DNA of 64,000 nucleotides. It comes from Lachnospiraceae bacterium. Lineage in GTDB: Bacteria > Bacillota > Clostridia > Lachnospirales > Lachnospiraceae. Location of the stretch: NCBI GenBank assembly GCA_910576335.1, contig CAJTIU010000017.1:40149-104148 (forward strand), given 5' to 3'. Below are positions 18,788-28,455 of this stretch, one piece after another; positions within the stretch are counted from its first letter, which is position 1; the number at the start of each line of letters is the position of its first letter. Both the position numbers and the translations under genes were made by a program. The notes under the pieces are model-generated. The model was not told the origin of the DNA and searched no databases. It saw only the letters and a program-made list of their open reading frames with translations.

Positions 18788-20704
18788 TTAGTATTTGTCA
18801 TTGTTGTTTACAAACGGTACGGTAGGCGCCGGTGTATAGGATGCCTTTTCTTCCGGTACCGGGCTGCTGTCCGCAAGGGACAGGTCTACTTCTCCGACTG
18901 TAGAATAGATCGGTGAACTGCTGTCAGTGTAGCTCTGCGAAGAGGATGCGGTGCTGCGGCTGTAATCCGTGCTTGAGCCAGATACTACAGGTGCCGGGTC
19001 AGAGGACGGAGCTGTAAATGCTGAAGACGACATCCCTTTCAGATGAAAACGGTTTACCAGGTTCTTAAGCAGTGTAGACTGGCTGAAAAGCTCTTCGCTG
19101 GCAGCAGCGCTCTGCTGTGCGGTTGCGGAGTTTGTCTGGATAACAGAGGAGATCTGGTCGATTCCCAGAGTAACCTGCTGAAGTCCTTCTGCCTGCATGT
19201 CTGAGGCTTCTGTAATCTGTGCCATGTTGGTCTCAATCTGCTGTGCACTTGTTACAACATTTAACAGGGACTTCTGTGTGTCTGCTGCAATCTCGTTTCC
19301 TTCTGCAACTGCGGTAAGAGAATTGCTGATCAGTACAGTAGTATCCTTGGCAGCCTCTGCGCTTCTTGAAGCCAGCGTTCTCACCTCATCAGCCACAACT
19401 GCGAAGCCCTTGCCGGATTCACCCGCGCGTGCAGCCTCGACAGCCGCATTCAGTGCAAGAATATTGGTCTGGAATGCAATGTCTTCAATTGTCTTAATGA
19501 TCTTTTCAATCTCGCTTGAGCATTCGTTAATCTTAGTCATGGCAGTCATCATGGCTTCCATCTTGGAATTGCTGTTATTGACCTCGCCCGCTGTTTCAAG
19601 TATCAGGTTATTTACATCCCGTGAATTAGCAGCAGTCTGATTTACCTGCTCAGACAGGGTGCTTAATGTGGCAACTAATTCTTCTACAGAGCTTGCCTGC
19701 TCAGTTGCGCCCTGGCTTAATGCCTGCGCGCCGCTTGATACCTGGTCTGAACCGCTTGATACCTGGTCGGCAGCTACATGAATCTGTCCAAGCGTATCGT
19801 TCAGGGAATGAATAATCTTATTTCCAGAGTTCTTGATCGAAGCAAATTCCCCAAGATAATCCATATCCATCTCTACAGACAGATCGCCGTCTGCCAGTGA
19901 GTCCAGTCTGGAACAGATATGAGAGATGTATTCGGACAAGGTCTTTAACACAAAACGGAGGTTCTCGGCAAGTACACCGAGTTCATCTTTGGACTGGTAT
20001 GTAACCTCTGAGTGCATATCGCCCTTGGCCATTGCTACTACGGCATGTTCAATCTCGGCAATCGGATATGTGATTCCCCGGATAATGCTGATGGAAAGGA
20101 AAAGGGTCAGTATCACGCTGACAACTGCCAGTCCATAGAGGATATAGTTACAATATTTTTTTGTAGTGGAACCGCTGGTGTAATATTCATCAGCCTTTGC
20201 CTGTGCATTTTCGATAATTTCCTGAAGTCTGCTCTGCATATTGGCGGATGCTTCGGCATATTCGCCGGTTGTCAGTTCAACTGCGCCTTCCAGATCATTA
20301 TTCTCCAGACACTCGATCGTTTTAGACCGTGCTGTACTTGTGTCCTGTGCGGCAGCCTGCATGGACTGCAGAAGAGCAGCATCTCCTTCATAACATTCCG
20401 CCAGGGAATCAAGGGCGCTGCTCAGCTGTGTGACCCCCTGATCTATCTCGGACAGATAGGACTGGATCGCTGAGTCATCGCCTGCAGCACTGGCGCGGAA
20501 TACGGTCAGCTGAACCTGCCTTGTTGTGGATTGAGCCTGCAATGCGTACTTTACCATCGGGTATGGAACCTTATAAAAGTTTTCCAGCCCGCCGAAGACG
20601 CTTCCCAGTCCGATCGAAGACGCTATGATTGCAATAATATAAAAGAGTATCACAATGCTGAATGAAAAAAATAGCTTACTTCTTACTTTTAAATTTTTTA
20701 ACAC
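18788..20704 (-). CDS. Methyl-accepting chemotaxis protein
   Basis: A 638-residue chemoreceptor. Membrane segment 1 is about residues 12-33 and segment 2 about 186-208, with a four-helix-bundle type sensing region of 150 residues between them. HAMP segments and the methylation and signalling coiled coil follow. The hairpin tip [20 protein letters not shown] is intact. After the coiled coil there is a 75-residue tail rich in Ser/Thr/Pro ending NNNDKY. The start is GTG (reverse strand, 20704) with GGAGGG upstream. It stands alone, reverse to its neighbours. Ligand unknown. Confidence 0.93.
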   Translation of the reverse strand: MLKNLKVRSKLFFSFSIVILFYIIAIIASSIGLGSVFGGLENFYKVPYPMVKYALQAQSTTRQVQLTVFRASAAGDDSAIQSYLSEIDQGVTQLSSALDSLAECYEGDAALLQSMQAAAQDTSTARSKTIECLENNDLEGAVELTTGEYAEASANMQSRLQEIIENAQAKADEYYTSGSTTKKYCNYILYGLAVVSVILTLFLSISIIRGITYPIAEIEHAVVAMAKGDMHSEVTYQSKDELGVLAENLRFVLKTLSEYISHICSRLDSLADGDLSVEMDMDYLGEFASIKNSGNKIIHSLNDTLGQIHVAADQVSSGSDQVSSGAQALSQGATEQASSVEELVATLSTLSEQVNQTAANSRDVNNLILETAGEVNNSNSKMEAMMTAMTKINECSSEIEKIIKTIEDIAFQTNILALNAAVEAARAGESGKGFAVVADEVRTLASRSAEAAKDTTVLISNSLTAVAEGNEIAADTQKSLLNVVTSAQQIETNMAQITEASDMQAEGLQQVTLGIDQISSVIQTNSATAQQSAAASEELFSQSTLLKNLVNRFHLKGMSSSAFTAPSSDPAPVVSGSSTDYSRSTASSSQSYTDSSSPIYSTVGEVDLSLADSSPVPEEKASYTPAPTVPFVNNNDKY

Positions 20705-20738
20705 TTTTTAATCCCTCCCAGTATAATATGATGTAAGC

Positions 20739-20756
20739 GTCAAAAGGTATTTTGAC
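20739..20756. promoter_or_regulatory. Inverted repeat upstream of the chemoreceptor
   Basis: GTCAAAA and TTTTGAC around GGTA, 35-52 bp upstream of the GTG start of the reverse-strand chemoreceptor. It could be an operator. No convincing -35/-10 pair was found. Confidence 0.35.
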
Positions 20757-20862
20757 ACTTCTGATACACGGATTGTTCCGTGCTTACGCACTCCAACAAT
20801 CCTAAAACACCTCAAATCCGCTCATTTTTTTACGAAAAATGGATGCTTTTCGGTGTTTTTTC

Positions 20863-20917
20863 GCGTCCCAAGGTCATGCTTTTTCATGCAAGCATGAAAC
20901 GCATGACCTTGGGACGC
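20863..20917. repeat. Long palindrome, possible repeat element
   Basis: 17-bp perfect arms GCGTCCCAAGGTCATGC (20863-20879) and complement (20901-20917) enclose a second inverted repeat TTCATGC-AA-GCATGAA, giving a nearly uninterrupted 55-bp palindrome. The architecture resembles the long GGGGACGGGGCA copies, but the sequence is unrelated. The rest of the 570-bp gap (20705-21277) is AT-rich, and I see no gene in it. Confidence 0.7.
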
Positions 20918-21202
20918 TTGTATCATAATATTGATGGAGGTGAAAAAGTGTCTGTCACCTCCTGTGTACGTTTGGATTGTGGCGTACTCCCATGTAAGTT
21001 ATATTTTATACCTCATTTTATGGATTGTAAATATATAGATGTCGAATTTTCTAAAAAAATTCAAAAAATTACGAAAAGCTCTTTTCAAGAGAAAAGAAAA
21101 ATGGCATAATGATATATATTTGCATAATTTACACTTCTTGTACTATACATGCTATATATGAGATAAGTGTTAAAGAATTACTAAGCAATACATCCGGCCT
21201 AT

Positions 21203-21226
21203 TTTAAAGTCGCTTTCAGCGAGGGG
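21203..21226 (-). repeat. Fragment of the dispersed hairpin element, inverted
   Basis: TTTAAAGTCGCTTTCAGCGA followed by GGGG is the reverse complement of 1519-1543 except for one missing base. Only this end of the element is present. Confidence 0.65.
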
Positions 21227-21277
21227 CGGATATTTGAACTGTAGATATATAATAAGGAAAGTTAGGAGATGATGGCT

Positions 21278-22084
21278 ATGACAGGCAATTATGCAGTATA
21301 TGAGAATTTGTATAATTATATGAATTATCTTCTGAACCCGGACCGGAGTATTCAGGGAGAAAGTACCGCAAACGGGCTCAGGACAAACGGAAGTCCCAGG
21401 GGCAGTAAAGCGTCCGGCAGCAAAAGCTTTGTGGATACATTTAAGGATACGGCAGGAGTAACAGGCGTGCCGGAGAGTATGGATTCCATTTTTGAGGAAG
21501 CGGCAAAGCTTTACGGCGTGCCGGTGCAGCTTCTTAAGGCTGTAGGAAAGGCGGAGTCCGGTTTTAATGCCAATGCAGTGTCTGCTGTGGGGGCACAGGG
21601 GGTGATGCAGCTTATGCCGGCAACTGCCCGCTATCTGGGAGTGGATAATCCATTTGACGCCAGAAGTAATATTATGGGAGGGGCAAAATATATTGCGGAA
21701 AAGCTTAAGGAGTATGACGGCGATGTGGAGCTTGCCCTTGCGGCGTATAATGCAGGCAGCGGCAACGTGGCGAAGTACGGGGGCGTTCCTCCATTTACAG
21801 AGACGATCAATTACATAGACAGAATCATGGGGTATATGGGGACAGATCTTACGACGGGAAAGACGGTGCAGACGGCCGGGGAGCAGCAGGGGATGTCTTA
21901 TGTGTCTGACAGCACAGAGAAGGGAACCGGAGGGATGAGCGTTTCGGATGTGATGTCACAGTATTATATGGCACAGATCCAGCTTAAGATGGTGGAGCGG
22001 ATGAATGACCTTGGACAGTCGCTTCAGGTCTCGGGTGGCTCTGAAAAGGAACAGGAAGACGAAGAGGAAAGATATTTCCTGTAA
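21278..22084 (+). CDS. Lytic transglycosylase (SLT domain)
   Basis: A 268-residue protein with a low-complexity N-terminal 65 residues and an SLT domain (about 66-190). The catalytic glutamate is Glu93 in GKAESGF. GAQGVMQLMPATARYLGV and ALAAYNAGSGNV are the family motifs. It would cut peptidoglycan so that the flagellar rod can pass the wall, and probably leaves by the flagellar export path, as no signal peptide is seen. ATG 21278 is preferred over 21269 because AGGAG ends at 21268. A separate promoter before flgB suggests it is not strictly part of that operon. Confidence 0.85.
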   Translation: MTGNYAVYENLYNYMNYLLNPDRSIQGESTANGLRTNGSPRGSKASGSKSFVDTFKDTAGVTGVPESMDSIFEEAAKLYGVPVQLLKAVGKAESGFNANAVSAVGAQGVMQLMPATARYLGVDNPFDARSNIMGGAKYIAEKLKEYDGDVELALAAYNAGSGNVAKYGGVPPFTETINYIDRIMGYMGTDLTTGKTVQTAGEQQGMSYVSDSTEKGTGGMSVSDVMSQYYMAQIQLKMVERMNDLGQSLQVSGGSEKEQEDEEERYFL

Positions 22085-22123
22085 CTGTTAATTGAGAATA
22101 TTCATGGAAATGATGAAAAACTA

Positions 22124-22152
22124 TAGACTTTTTTTTCTATTAGGTGTATGAT
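22124..22152 (+). promoter_or_regulatory. Possible promoter of the flagellar operon
   Basis: TAGACT at 22124-22129 and TATGAT at 22147-22152 with 17 bp between, about 90 bp upstream of flgB. A plausible sigma-A type promoter; no sigma-28 motif is seen here. Confidence 0.5.
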
Positions 22153-22241
22153 AATGGATGGTACATTGTGTAAAAAAATGATGTATTTGGTAAAAACCCT
22201 TAAGAACTGCAAGTATATATAACAATAAGGATGTGACAGAC

Positions 22242-22619
22242 ATGATATTTGGTAATACGATTTCAATGGCACAGAAGTCATTAGACTGCCTGTGGAAAAA
22301 GCAGGAGGCGCTTTCGGATAATCTGGCGAATATTGATACTCCGGGATACAAGAGAAAACAGGTGAGCTTCGAAGAGGCTTTCAGAAAACGTCTGATTGCT
22401 GCGGATGAGACGAAGAGCAGTGCGAAGATGAGAGAGGCCATAGAGGGAGCGGGGTATACGGTTTATACAAGAGATGACACGGCAAGAGTGGATGAGAATA
22501 ATGTGAATGCGGATGTGGAAGAGACGGAGATGACCAGAACATGGCTTCATTATAATTACCTTCTGCAGTCAGTGACCAATGATATCAAGAGATATCAGTC
22601 GGCAATTAAAGGACAGTAG
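22242..22619 (+). CDS. flgB: Flagellar basal-body rod protein FlgB
   Basis: A proximal rod subunit (125 aa) with the rod/hook N-terminal signature LSDNLANIDTPGYKRKQVSF and a C-terminal amphipathic helix. ATG 22242 is preferred over GTG 22233, which is too close to AAGG at 22227. Usually flgC follows flgB directly. Here fliE comes next after 21 bp, and flgC lies 13 kb downstream at 35853. Confidence 0.93.
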   Translation: MIFGNTISMAQKSLDCLWKKQEALSDNLANIDTPGYKRKQVSFEEAFRKRLIAADETKSSAKMREAIEGAGYTVYTRDDTARVDENNVNADVEETEMTRTWLHYNYLLQSVTNDIKRYQSAIKGQ

Positions 22620-22640
22620 AGAAAGGATTGATGCATAATT

Positions 22641-22973
22641 ATGGAAGAGAAGTTCATTACACCCATTGAGCCTATGAGCTTTACCGCGATTCAGCCGATC
22701 ACCTTAAACGGAGACGCACAGAAGAGCACCCAGGTTAAGGGACAGGAAGGGATATCCACATTCAAGGGAATATTTGAAGAGGCGATCGGAAACGTGAGGA
22801 CAACAGAGGATACCTTGGTTAAGGAACAGTACCGTCTGGCGACGGGACAGATAGAAGATCCGCATACGGTTATGATTGCATCTAATCAGGCGCAGCTTGC
22901 GGCAGATTTGCTGATAGCTCTCAGATCACAGGCGCTGCAATCTTATAATGAGATTATGCGTATCAGTTCATAA
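22641..22973 (+). CDS. fliE: Flagellar hook-basal body protein FliE
   Basis: A 110-residue adaptor joining the MS ring to the rod. The conserved C-terminal half (DPHTVMIASNQAQLAADLLI then LRSQALQSYNEIMRI) is clear. It lies between flgB and fliF as in most Firmicutes. The 87-bp gap to fliF has a small hairpin (22996-23014, CTTCGCC with GGCGGAAG). Confidence 0.92.
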   Translation: MEEKFITPIEPMSFTAIQPITLNGDAQKSTQVKGQEGISTFKGIFEEAIGNVRTTEDTLVKEQYRLATGQIEDPHTVMIASNQAQLAADLLIALRSQALQSYNEIMRISS

Positions 22974-23060
22974 GAGGACTTATGAACTGATATTTCTTCG
23001 CCTTTAGGCGGAAGTTATTGCGGCACAAAAAACCAAAAAGAGATAAGAGAGTTTTGAATA

Positions 23061-24704
23061 ATGAAAGAGAGAATCGATCAATTAAAAGAATTAGTTGAAA
23101 AGCTAAACAGCAGGACTAAGAAGATAATCATTATCGGCGTAGCAGCATTGATCGTCGGAGCTGTCATCATAGCGCTTATTTTAAACAATCAGCCTTACGA
23201 GACTCTTTTTACCGGGCTTGGACAGGAGGAGGCACAGCAGATTACCCAGAAGCTGCAGGAGGACGGCGTTGACTTTAAGTATGACGGTGATTCGGAGATT
23301 CTGGTGAAGAAGGATGTGCTGGACCAGACGAAGGCGGCGCTTGTTCAGGAAGGCTATCCGAAGAATGGATTTACATATGACACCTTCAAGGATAATGCAG
23401 GCATGATGACTACGGATTCTGACAAGAATACGTATAAGCTGTATGAACTGCAGGATCGTATCGGAGCTACGATCAGATGCTTTGAGGGCGTAAAGGATGC
23501 AAAAGTAACAATCGCCCTGGGCGAAGAGAGCAAATATGTACTGAGCGATGACGAGGGAGAAGGCCCCAGCGCCTCGGTATTTGTGACTATGGAGGGAGGC
23601 GGTTCTCCGACAACTGAGCAGGTGGCGGGTATACAGAGACTTGTTGCAAAGAGCGTTGCGGGAATGGAGCTTACTGAGGTAGTCGTTCTGGATGGAGAGG
23701 GAAATGACGTGTCTGTTGACGCGGACGGGAACAGTTCATCCGTGAATGGCTCAGATGTTGAGGAGATTGCCAGGGTAATTGAACGTCAGATTTCCAATAA
23801 TGTGGTGAAGGTGCTTGGACCGATCTACGGGCGGGACAATGTAAAGGTATCCGCACGGGCAAAGATTAATATGGAGAATCTGGTACGCGAAACCATTACC
23901 TACAATACTCCGGAGAAGATAGACGAAGAGGATAAGACAGGAATTGTCAGCAAGGAGGATCTCTATACCGAACGTGCCGGAGGCGGAAACACAGCCGGAG
24001 GCGTTGCGGGAACAGAGACAAACGCGGACACGGCGGAATATAATACGGACAGCAATAATAACAATACAGGTGCATCCAGCGAAAGTGTTTCCAGAGAATA
24101 CCTGGTGAATCAGATTAAGGAACAGGGGCAGGTGTCGCCGGGAGCACTGGATGACCTTACTGTATCCGTTGCGATTAACGGAGAGGGGTACGGGAGCCTG
24201 AGAGAGAGTCAGCTTCTTTCCCTTGTGGGAAATGCGGCAGGTATTGCAGCGGCGGATCAGCGGGAGAAGATTACGGTTGTAAGTGCACCGTTCAGCGAAG
24301 GCTCTGATGATGAGGGGGAGACAAAGAACGGCTTTGTAAGATTCATCGAATCCGTTCCGCTTTGGGTATTCATTGTAGCGGCAGCTCTCCTTGTGCTTTT
24401 GCTTGCACTTCTTATCTTCCTGCTTATAAGGCGCAGGCGCAGGGCAGAGGAAGAAGCGGAAGAGCTTGCAGCAGCGGAAGAGGCTGCGATGGAAGAAGGC
24501 GCTGTGGAAGGACTCCTGGGAGATCTGGATACCGGAGAAGAGGAAGTCTTCGATCTCAACAAGGAACTGCAGGAGATCAAGAACGACAGAGGCATGGAAC
24601 TGAAGAGAAGCGTCCGCGAATTTGCAGAGCAGAATCCGGAGATAGCTGCACAGTTGCTGAAAAACTGGCTGAATGGAGGCGGTGGAGATGGAAGCGGAGA
24701 ATAA
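23061..24704 (+). CDS. fliF: Flagellar MS-ring protein FliF
   Basis: The inner-membrane MS ring (547 aa), platform of the motor. Membrane segment 1 is about residues 22-42 and segment 2 is VPLWVFIVAAALLVLLLALL near 440. The ring-building motif domains lie between, including a Gly/Asn/Thr-rich loop near 300-345. The C-terminal FliG-binding segment (FAEQNPEIAAQLLKNWL) is intact. Its last 17 bp overlap fliG. Confidence 0.95.
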   Translation: MKERIDQLKELVEKLNSRTKKIIIIGVAALIVGAVIIALILNNQPYETLFTGLGQEEAQQITQKLQEDGVDFKYDGDSEILVKKDVLDQTKAALVQEGYPKNGFTYDTFKDNAGMMTTDSDKNTYKLYELQDRIGATIRCFEGVKDAKVTIALGEESKYVLSDDEGEGPSASVFVTMEGGGSPTTEQVAGIQRLVAKSVAGMELTEVVVLDGEGNDVSVDADGNSSSVNGSDVEEIARVIERQISNNVVKVLGPIYGRDNVKVSARAKINMENLVRETITYNTPEKIDEEDKTGIVSKEDLYTERAGGGNTAGGVAGTETNADTAEYNTDSNNNNTGASSESVSREYLVNQIKEQGQVSPGALDDLTVSVAINGEGYGSLRESQLLSLVGNAAGIAAADQREKITVVSAPFSEGSDDEGETKNGFVRFIESVPLWVFIVAAALLVLLLALLIFLLIRRRRRAEEEAEELAAAEEAAMEEGAVEGLLGDLDTGEEEVFDLNKELQEIKNDRGMELKRSVREFAEQNPEIAAQLLKNWLNGGGGDGSGE

Positions 24705-25701
24705 ACTTTCACCCGAGCAGAGAGCGGCGGCAGTCATTGTTTCGCTTGGAGCTGATAAAGCGTCTAAGATTTATAAGCATCTGAGTGAGAGTGACATTGA
24801 AAAATTAACAATTGAAGTAGCGAAGCTGGGACATATTACTCCGGAACAGATGGAGGCTGTCCTGGATGAATTCTATAAGACTTGTCTGACGCAGAAGGTT
24901 GTGACAGACGGCGGCATGGAGTATGCACGTGCCGTACTTGAAAAGGCATTTGGCGAGAGTACGGCGCAGACACTTCTTGAGAAGCTGTCCAAGTCCATGA
25001 AGGTACGTCCGTTTGAATTTGTCAGAAAGAGTAATGTGAAGAATCTGATCTCTTTCCTGCAGCACGAAAGAGCACAGACAATTGCCCTGGTATTATCCTA
25101 TGCAGATGCAGATCAGGCATCTGCAGTGATTAGTGAGCTTCCGAAGGATAAGCGGATCAGGGTAGTAGAGGCAATCGCAAGGATGGAGAGTGCATCTCCT
25201 GATGCGATCAGGGTAGTGGAGACCTCTCTTAAGAAAAGATTCGAATCAATTCTTACAACACAAGACTTTACGAAGATTGGCGGTATCGATTACATAGCAG
25301 ATGTTATGAATCATATGGATAGAACCAATGAGAAGTACATCTTTGATGAGCTTGGCAAAGAGAACGAAGAGCTTGCAGAAAACATCCGCAAGAAGATGTT
25401 CGTATTCGAGGATATTGTCTCTATGGACAACAGATCTATTCAGAGATTTATCCGTGAATGTGATGTTAAGGATATTGTATACGCACTTAAGGGATCTGAT
25501 GATAACATCAAAGAGCTTATCTTCGCAAATGTATCCAGTCGTATGGCTGAGAGTATTGAGTCCGATCTTGAGGTTACGGTTAACGTACGTCTGAGGGATG
25601 TTGAAGAGGCTCAGAGCCGCATCGTAGGCGTAATCAGACGGCTTGAGGAAGCGGGAGAACTGATCATAGTTAAGAGCGGAAAGGATGAAATCATTGCCTA
25701 G
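24688..25701 (+). CDS. fliG: Flagellar motor switch protein FliG
   Basis: The rotor protein that meets the stator (337 aa). It shows AAAVIVSLGADKASKIYKHL at the N-terminus (FliF contact), a middle domain with ERAQTIALVLSYAD, and the C-terminal torque helix with the charged pattern KMFVFEDIVSMDNRSIQRFI. ATG 24688 is chosen because GGAGG is at 24675-24679. It overlaps fliF by 17 bp and fliH by 17 bp. Confidence 0.96.
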   Translation: MEAENKLSPEQRAAAVIVSLGADKASKIYKHLSESDIEKLTIEVAKLGHITPEQMEAVLDEFYKTCLTQKVVTDGGMEYARAVLEKAFGESTAQTLLEKLSKSMKVRPFEFVRKSNVKNLISFLQHERAQTIALVLSYADADQASAVISELPKDKRIRVVEAIARMESASPDAIRVVETSLKKRFESILTTQDFTKIGGIDYIADVMNHMDRTNEKYIFDELGKENEELAENIRKKMFVFEDIVSMDNRSIQRFIRECDVKDIVYALKGSDDNIKELIFANVSSRMAESIESDLEVTVNVRLRDVEEAQSRIVGVIRRLEEAGELIIVKSGKDEIIA

Positions 25702-26470
25702 GATTGTGAAGGGTCCGGCGAAGGAGAAAGAGGATATCAAACCCTTTGACTTCTTCGCGGGATTTATGCTGAATGAAGATGCAGAGGCGGAAGAGCCGGA
25801 CGAAGAGACGGAAGATGCCGACGGGGAAGAAGAGGACGAAGAACGCATCAGGGATGAGATTACGGCTGCTGAGAATGAGATACTGGAAGAGGCAAGAAAA
25901 AAGGCGGCCCAGATCATATCAGAGGCACGCGAACAGGCGGATCTTCTCCGTGAGAAAGGATATGATGAGGGGAAAGAATTGGGGCATGACGATGGTCTCA
26001 GAGAGGCATATGAGGAGCAAAGAAGACTTCTTGACCAGGAGCTTGCAAAGCTTAGGGCAGACATTACGGAGGTTATTAATGATGTGTCCGTTGAGAAGAC
26101 GAAGCTTCTGGAGCAGTATGTAGATGACCTTAAGAGGATATCCCTGGCGGTGGCTGAAAAGATTGTACAGACCAGTCTGAAGTCCAGCGGAGATATTGTG
26201 AAACGGATGATCCTTGCAGCCACAGATAAGATCAGAAAAAAGCAGTGGGCGAAAATATATGTAACAAAAGCGGACACAGGAGTATCCATGGAGGTGGATA
26301 CGGAGTTTTTGGAGGCAATGTCAAAACTGTCTGATAATATTAAGATAATCACGATGGATAACGGGGAGGACGGTACCTGCATTATTGAACTTCCGGATGA
26401 GATTATTGACGCCAGTGTCGGCACACAGTTAGAAAACATCAAGGATATACTGAATAATGTAAGATCATAG
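25685..26470 (+). CDS. fliH: Flagellar assembly protein FliH
   Basis: A 261-residue FliH, the regulator and peripheral stalk of the export ATPase. It has an acidic N-terminal part (residues 35-60 mostly Glu/Asp), then a long coiled coil with repeated Glu/Ala/Arg, then the conserved globular end. The start overlaps fliG and has only a weak ribosome binding site, consistent with coupling. The stop codon TAG is part of an 8-bp GATCATAG that is duplicated after the inserted element at 26471, which separates fliH from fliI. Confidence 0.88.
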   Translation: MKSLPRIVKGPAKEKEDIKPFDFFAGFMLNEDAEAEEPDEETEDADGEEEDEERIRDEITAAENEILEEARKKAAQIISEAREQADLLREKGYDEGKELGHDDGLREAYEEQRRLLDQELAKLRADITEVINDVSVEKTKLLEQYVDDLKRISLAVAEKIVQTSLKSSGDIVKRMILAATDKIRKKQWAKIYVTKADTGVSMEVDTEFLEAMSKLSDNIKIITMDNGEDGTCIIELPDEIIDASVGTQLENIKDILNNVRS

Positions 26471-26602
26471 GTAACTATTCAGCAGGTCTGCGCATTTACT
26501 GCGCTGACTGTAAGAAAGTGATTCAGGAGTGCAAAAATCCCATTGCCAAAGGCAATTTTATATGGATTTTTGCATGTAACTGCGAAGGTACTGAGCAGTT
26601 AC
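26471..26602. mobile_element. MITE-like element with 8-bp target duplication between fliH and fliI
   Basis: 132 bp bounded by inverted ends GTAACTATTCAG and CTGAGCAGTTAC (10 of 12 positions pair) and flanked by exact direct repeats GATCATAG (26463-26470 and 26603-26610). Inside is a hairpin TGCAAAAATCC/GGATTTTTGCA around ATTGCC/GGCAAT (26530-26574). It has no coding capacity. Removing it with one duplication leaves fliH and fliI 16 bp apart with the fliI ribosome binding site intact. Related shorter copies are at 15881 and 32002. Confidence 0.85.
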
Positions 26603-26626
26603 GATCATAGTAACGAGGTGGGGAGT

Positions 26627-27928
26627 ATGTTTTCAAAGCTGCCTGAATTAATTCAGAAGTCAGAGACAGTAAGCTATATAGGGAAAATTGAGAATGTCGT
26701 CGGCATGGCTATGGAGTCTTCCGGAAACCGCGCCAGTATAGGCGATATTGCCATGATCTATAATGAGGAGAAGCACCGGCAGATTCCGGTGGAGGTAGTA
26801 GGCTTCCGCGGAGACCGTATGCAGCTCATGGCATATGAAAATATCAGCGGCGTTGCAGCGGGAAGCTTCGTGAGAAACACAAAGCGGCGTCTGAAGATAC
26901 CGGTAGGAGAGTTTCTCCGGGGGCGTATTATAGACGCCACAGGCAATCCCATGGACGATTTGGGACCGTTTCCATCACCAAGATATTATTATGTAGAGAA
27001 CACATATATTAATCCGTTAAAGCGTCCCCCGATTACAGATACACTGGAATTCGGGGTAAAAGCGATTGACGGGCTGAATACAATCGGAAAAGGACAGCGT
27101 ATTGGAATCTTTGCAGGAAGTGGCGTTGGAAAGAGTACACTGCTTGGAATGATTGCTAAGAACGTAAAGGCGGATATTAATGTTATTGCCCTGGTAGGAG
27201 AGCGTGGCCGTGAGGTTTTGGAATTTGTCCAGAAGGATCTGGGGCCTGAGGGTCTGAAAAGGAGCGTTTTAGTGGTGGCAACATCTGACCAGCCTGCAAT
27301 GCTGCGAATGAAATGTCCGCTCGTTGCAACGACAATCGCGGAATATTTTAAGGATCAGGGTAAGGATGTCCTCCTTATGATGGATTCCCTTACAAGATTT
27401 GCAATGGCGCAGCGTGAAATCGGGCTTGCAACGGGAGAGCCGCCTGTTGCGAGAGGATATACGCCATCTATATATGCTGAGTTTCCGAAGCTTCTGGAGC
27501 GGAGCGGGAATTTTGAAAAGGGTTCCATTACCGGCGTCTATACGGTACTGGTAGAGGGAGATGATACGAATGAGCCGATTGCAGATACTGTCCGTGGTAT
27601 CTTGGATGGTCATATTGTACTAACTAGAAAGCTTGCGAATGAAAATCATTTTCCGGCAATTGATGTAAATGCCAGCATCTCCCGTCTGATGGCAAATATT
27701 GTGTCAGATGAGCATAAGGCTGCCGCCGCAAAGATGCGGGATATCTTAAGCATATATTCAAAGAACGAAGATCTGATATCAATCGGCGCATACAAATCAG
27801 GAACGAATCCAAAACTGGACGGAGCCATATCCAAGATTGACCAGGTCAACGAATTCCTGATGCAGAAGATAGATGAAAGCTATTCTTACGAAGAATCTCT
27901 AGAGATTATGAAGAGGATACTGCGATGA
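26627..27928 (+). CDS. fliI: Flagellar export ATPase FliI
   Basis: The 433-residue ATPase of the flagellar type III export apparatus, related to the F1 beta subunit. Walker A is GSGVGKST (residues 164-171); MMDSLTRFAMAQREIGLA and GRGREVLEF-like stretches (LVGERGREVLEF) are conserved. ATG 26627 is used, with GAGGTGGGGAG upstream. An in-frame extension back to 26543 runs through the inserted element and is not real. It overlaps fliJ by 4 bp (ATGA). Confidence 0.96.
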   Translation: MFSKLPELIQKSETVSYIGKIENVVGMAMESSGNRASIGDIAMIYNEEKHRQIPVEVVGFRGDRMQLMAYENISGVAAGSFVRNTKRRLKIPVGEFLRGRIIDATGNPMDDLGPFPSPRYYYVENTYINPLKRPPITDTLEFGVKAIDGLNTIGKGQRIGIFAGSGVGKSTLLGMIAKNVKADINVIALVGERGREVLEFVQKDLGPEGLKRSVLVVATSDQPAMLRMKCPLVATTIAEYFKDQGKDVLLMMDSLTRFAMAQREIGLATGEPPVARGYTPSIYAEFPKLLERSGNFEKGSITGVYTVLVEGDDTNEPIADTVRGILDGHIVLTRKLANENHFPAIDVNASISRLMANIVSDEHKAAAAKMRDILSIYSKNEDLISIGAYKSGTNPKLDGAISKIDQVNEFLMQKIDESYSYEESLEIMKRILR

Positions 27929-28377
27929 AGAAATTCTTTTTTCCGCTTGACAAGGTGCTTGATTATAAAGAACAAGTGCTGGACGGACTCAAGGCAGAAC
28001 ATGCAAGAATACTGATGAAGGTAAGAGAATGTGAGCGGGCTATTGAGGAGCTGGAACAGCTTCACCGTGACTGCACGGCTGAGTTCAGAAAGAATAAACT
28101 AAATGGTATAAAAATCAGCGAGATACATACATATGAAAATTATCTGGAGGCTCTGGGAGTCAAGATCCGGATTAAGCAGGATCAGCTTGAAAAGCTGAAG
28201 CTTAGAGAGGAAGCCAAGAGAAATGAAGTGGTAGAGGCAAAGAAGGAGACTTCTACTCTGGATAAGTTAAAAGAAAAAAAGAGAGAAGAATACGATAAAG
28301 AAGTCCAAAAAGAAGAGGAAAGATTTATTGAGGAATTTGTAACCACAAAAAGCGCCATGGTAAGGCTCGGCATGTAG
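27925..28377 (+). CDS. fliJ: Flagellar export protein FliJ
   Basis: A 150-residue, almost entirely coiled-coil protein with high Lys/Glu content, in the canonical place after fliI and overlapping it by 4 bp. The start MKKFFFPLDKVLDYKEQVLD is typical of FliJ. It acts as the central stalk and chaperone-escort factor of the export ATPase. Confidence 0.88.
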   Translation: MKKFFFPLDKVLDYKEQVLDGLKAEHARILMKVRECERAIEELEQLHRDCTAEFRKNKLNGIKISEIHTYENYLEALGVKIRIKQDQLEKLKLREEAKRNEVVEAKKETSTLDKLKEKKREEYDKEVQKEEERFIEEFVTTKSAMVRLGM

Positions 28378-28455
28378 GAGAGAGCAGTACCGTCAAAGGG
28401 TAATACTGCGAAAGCAGATTACTATAAAATCATGAAAGGAAAGGAGGAGATCAAG

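Noticed and set aside
20780..21109. Forward ORF of 109 codons upstream of the transglycosylase
   Set aside because: It runs straight through the 55-bp palindrome, has no good ribosome binding site and no recognisable family; likely chance.
25246..26442. 398-codon reverse ORF across fliG-fliH
   Set aside because: Ser-rich antisense of the Glu-rich fliH; typical shadow frame.
26543..26626. N-terminal extension of FliI
   Set aside because: The extra codons lie in the inserted MITE-like element; the ribosome binding site and family length support ATG 26627.
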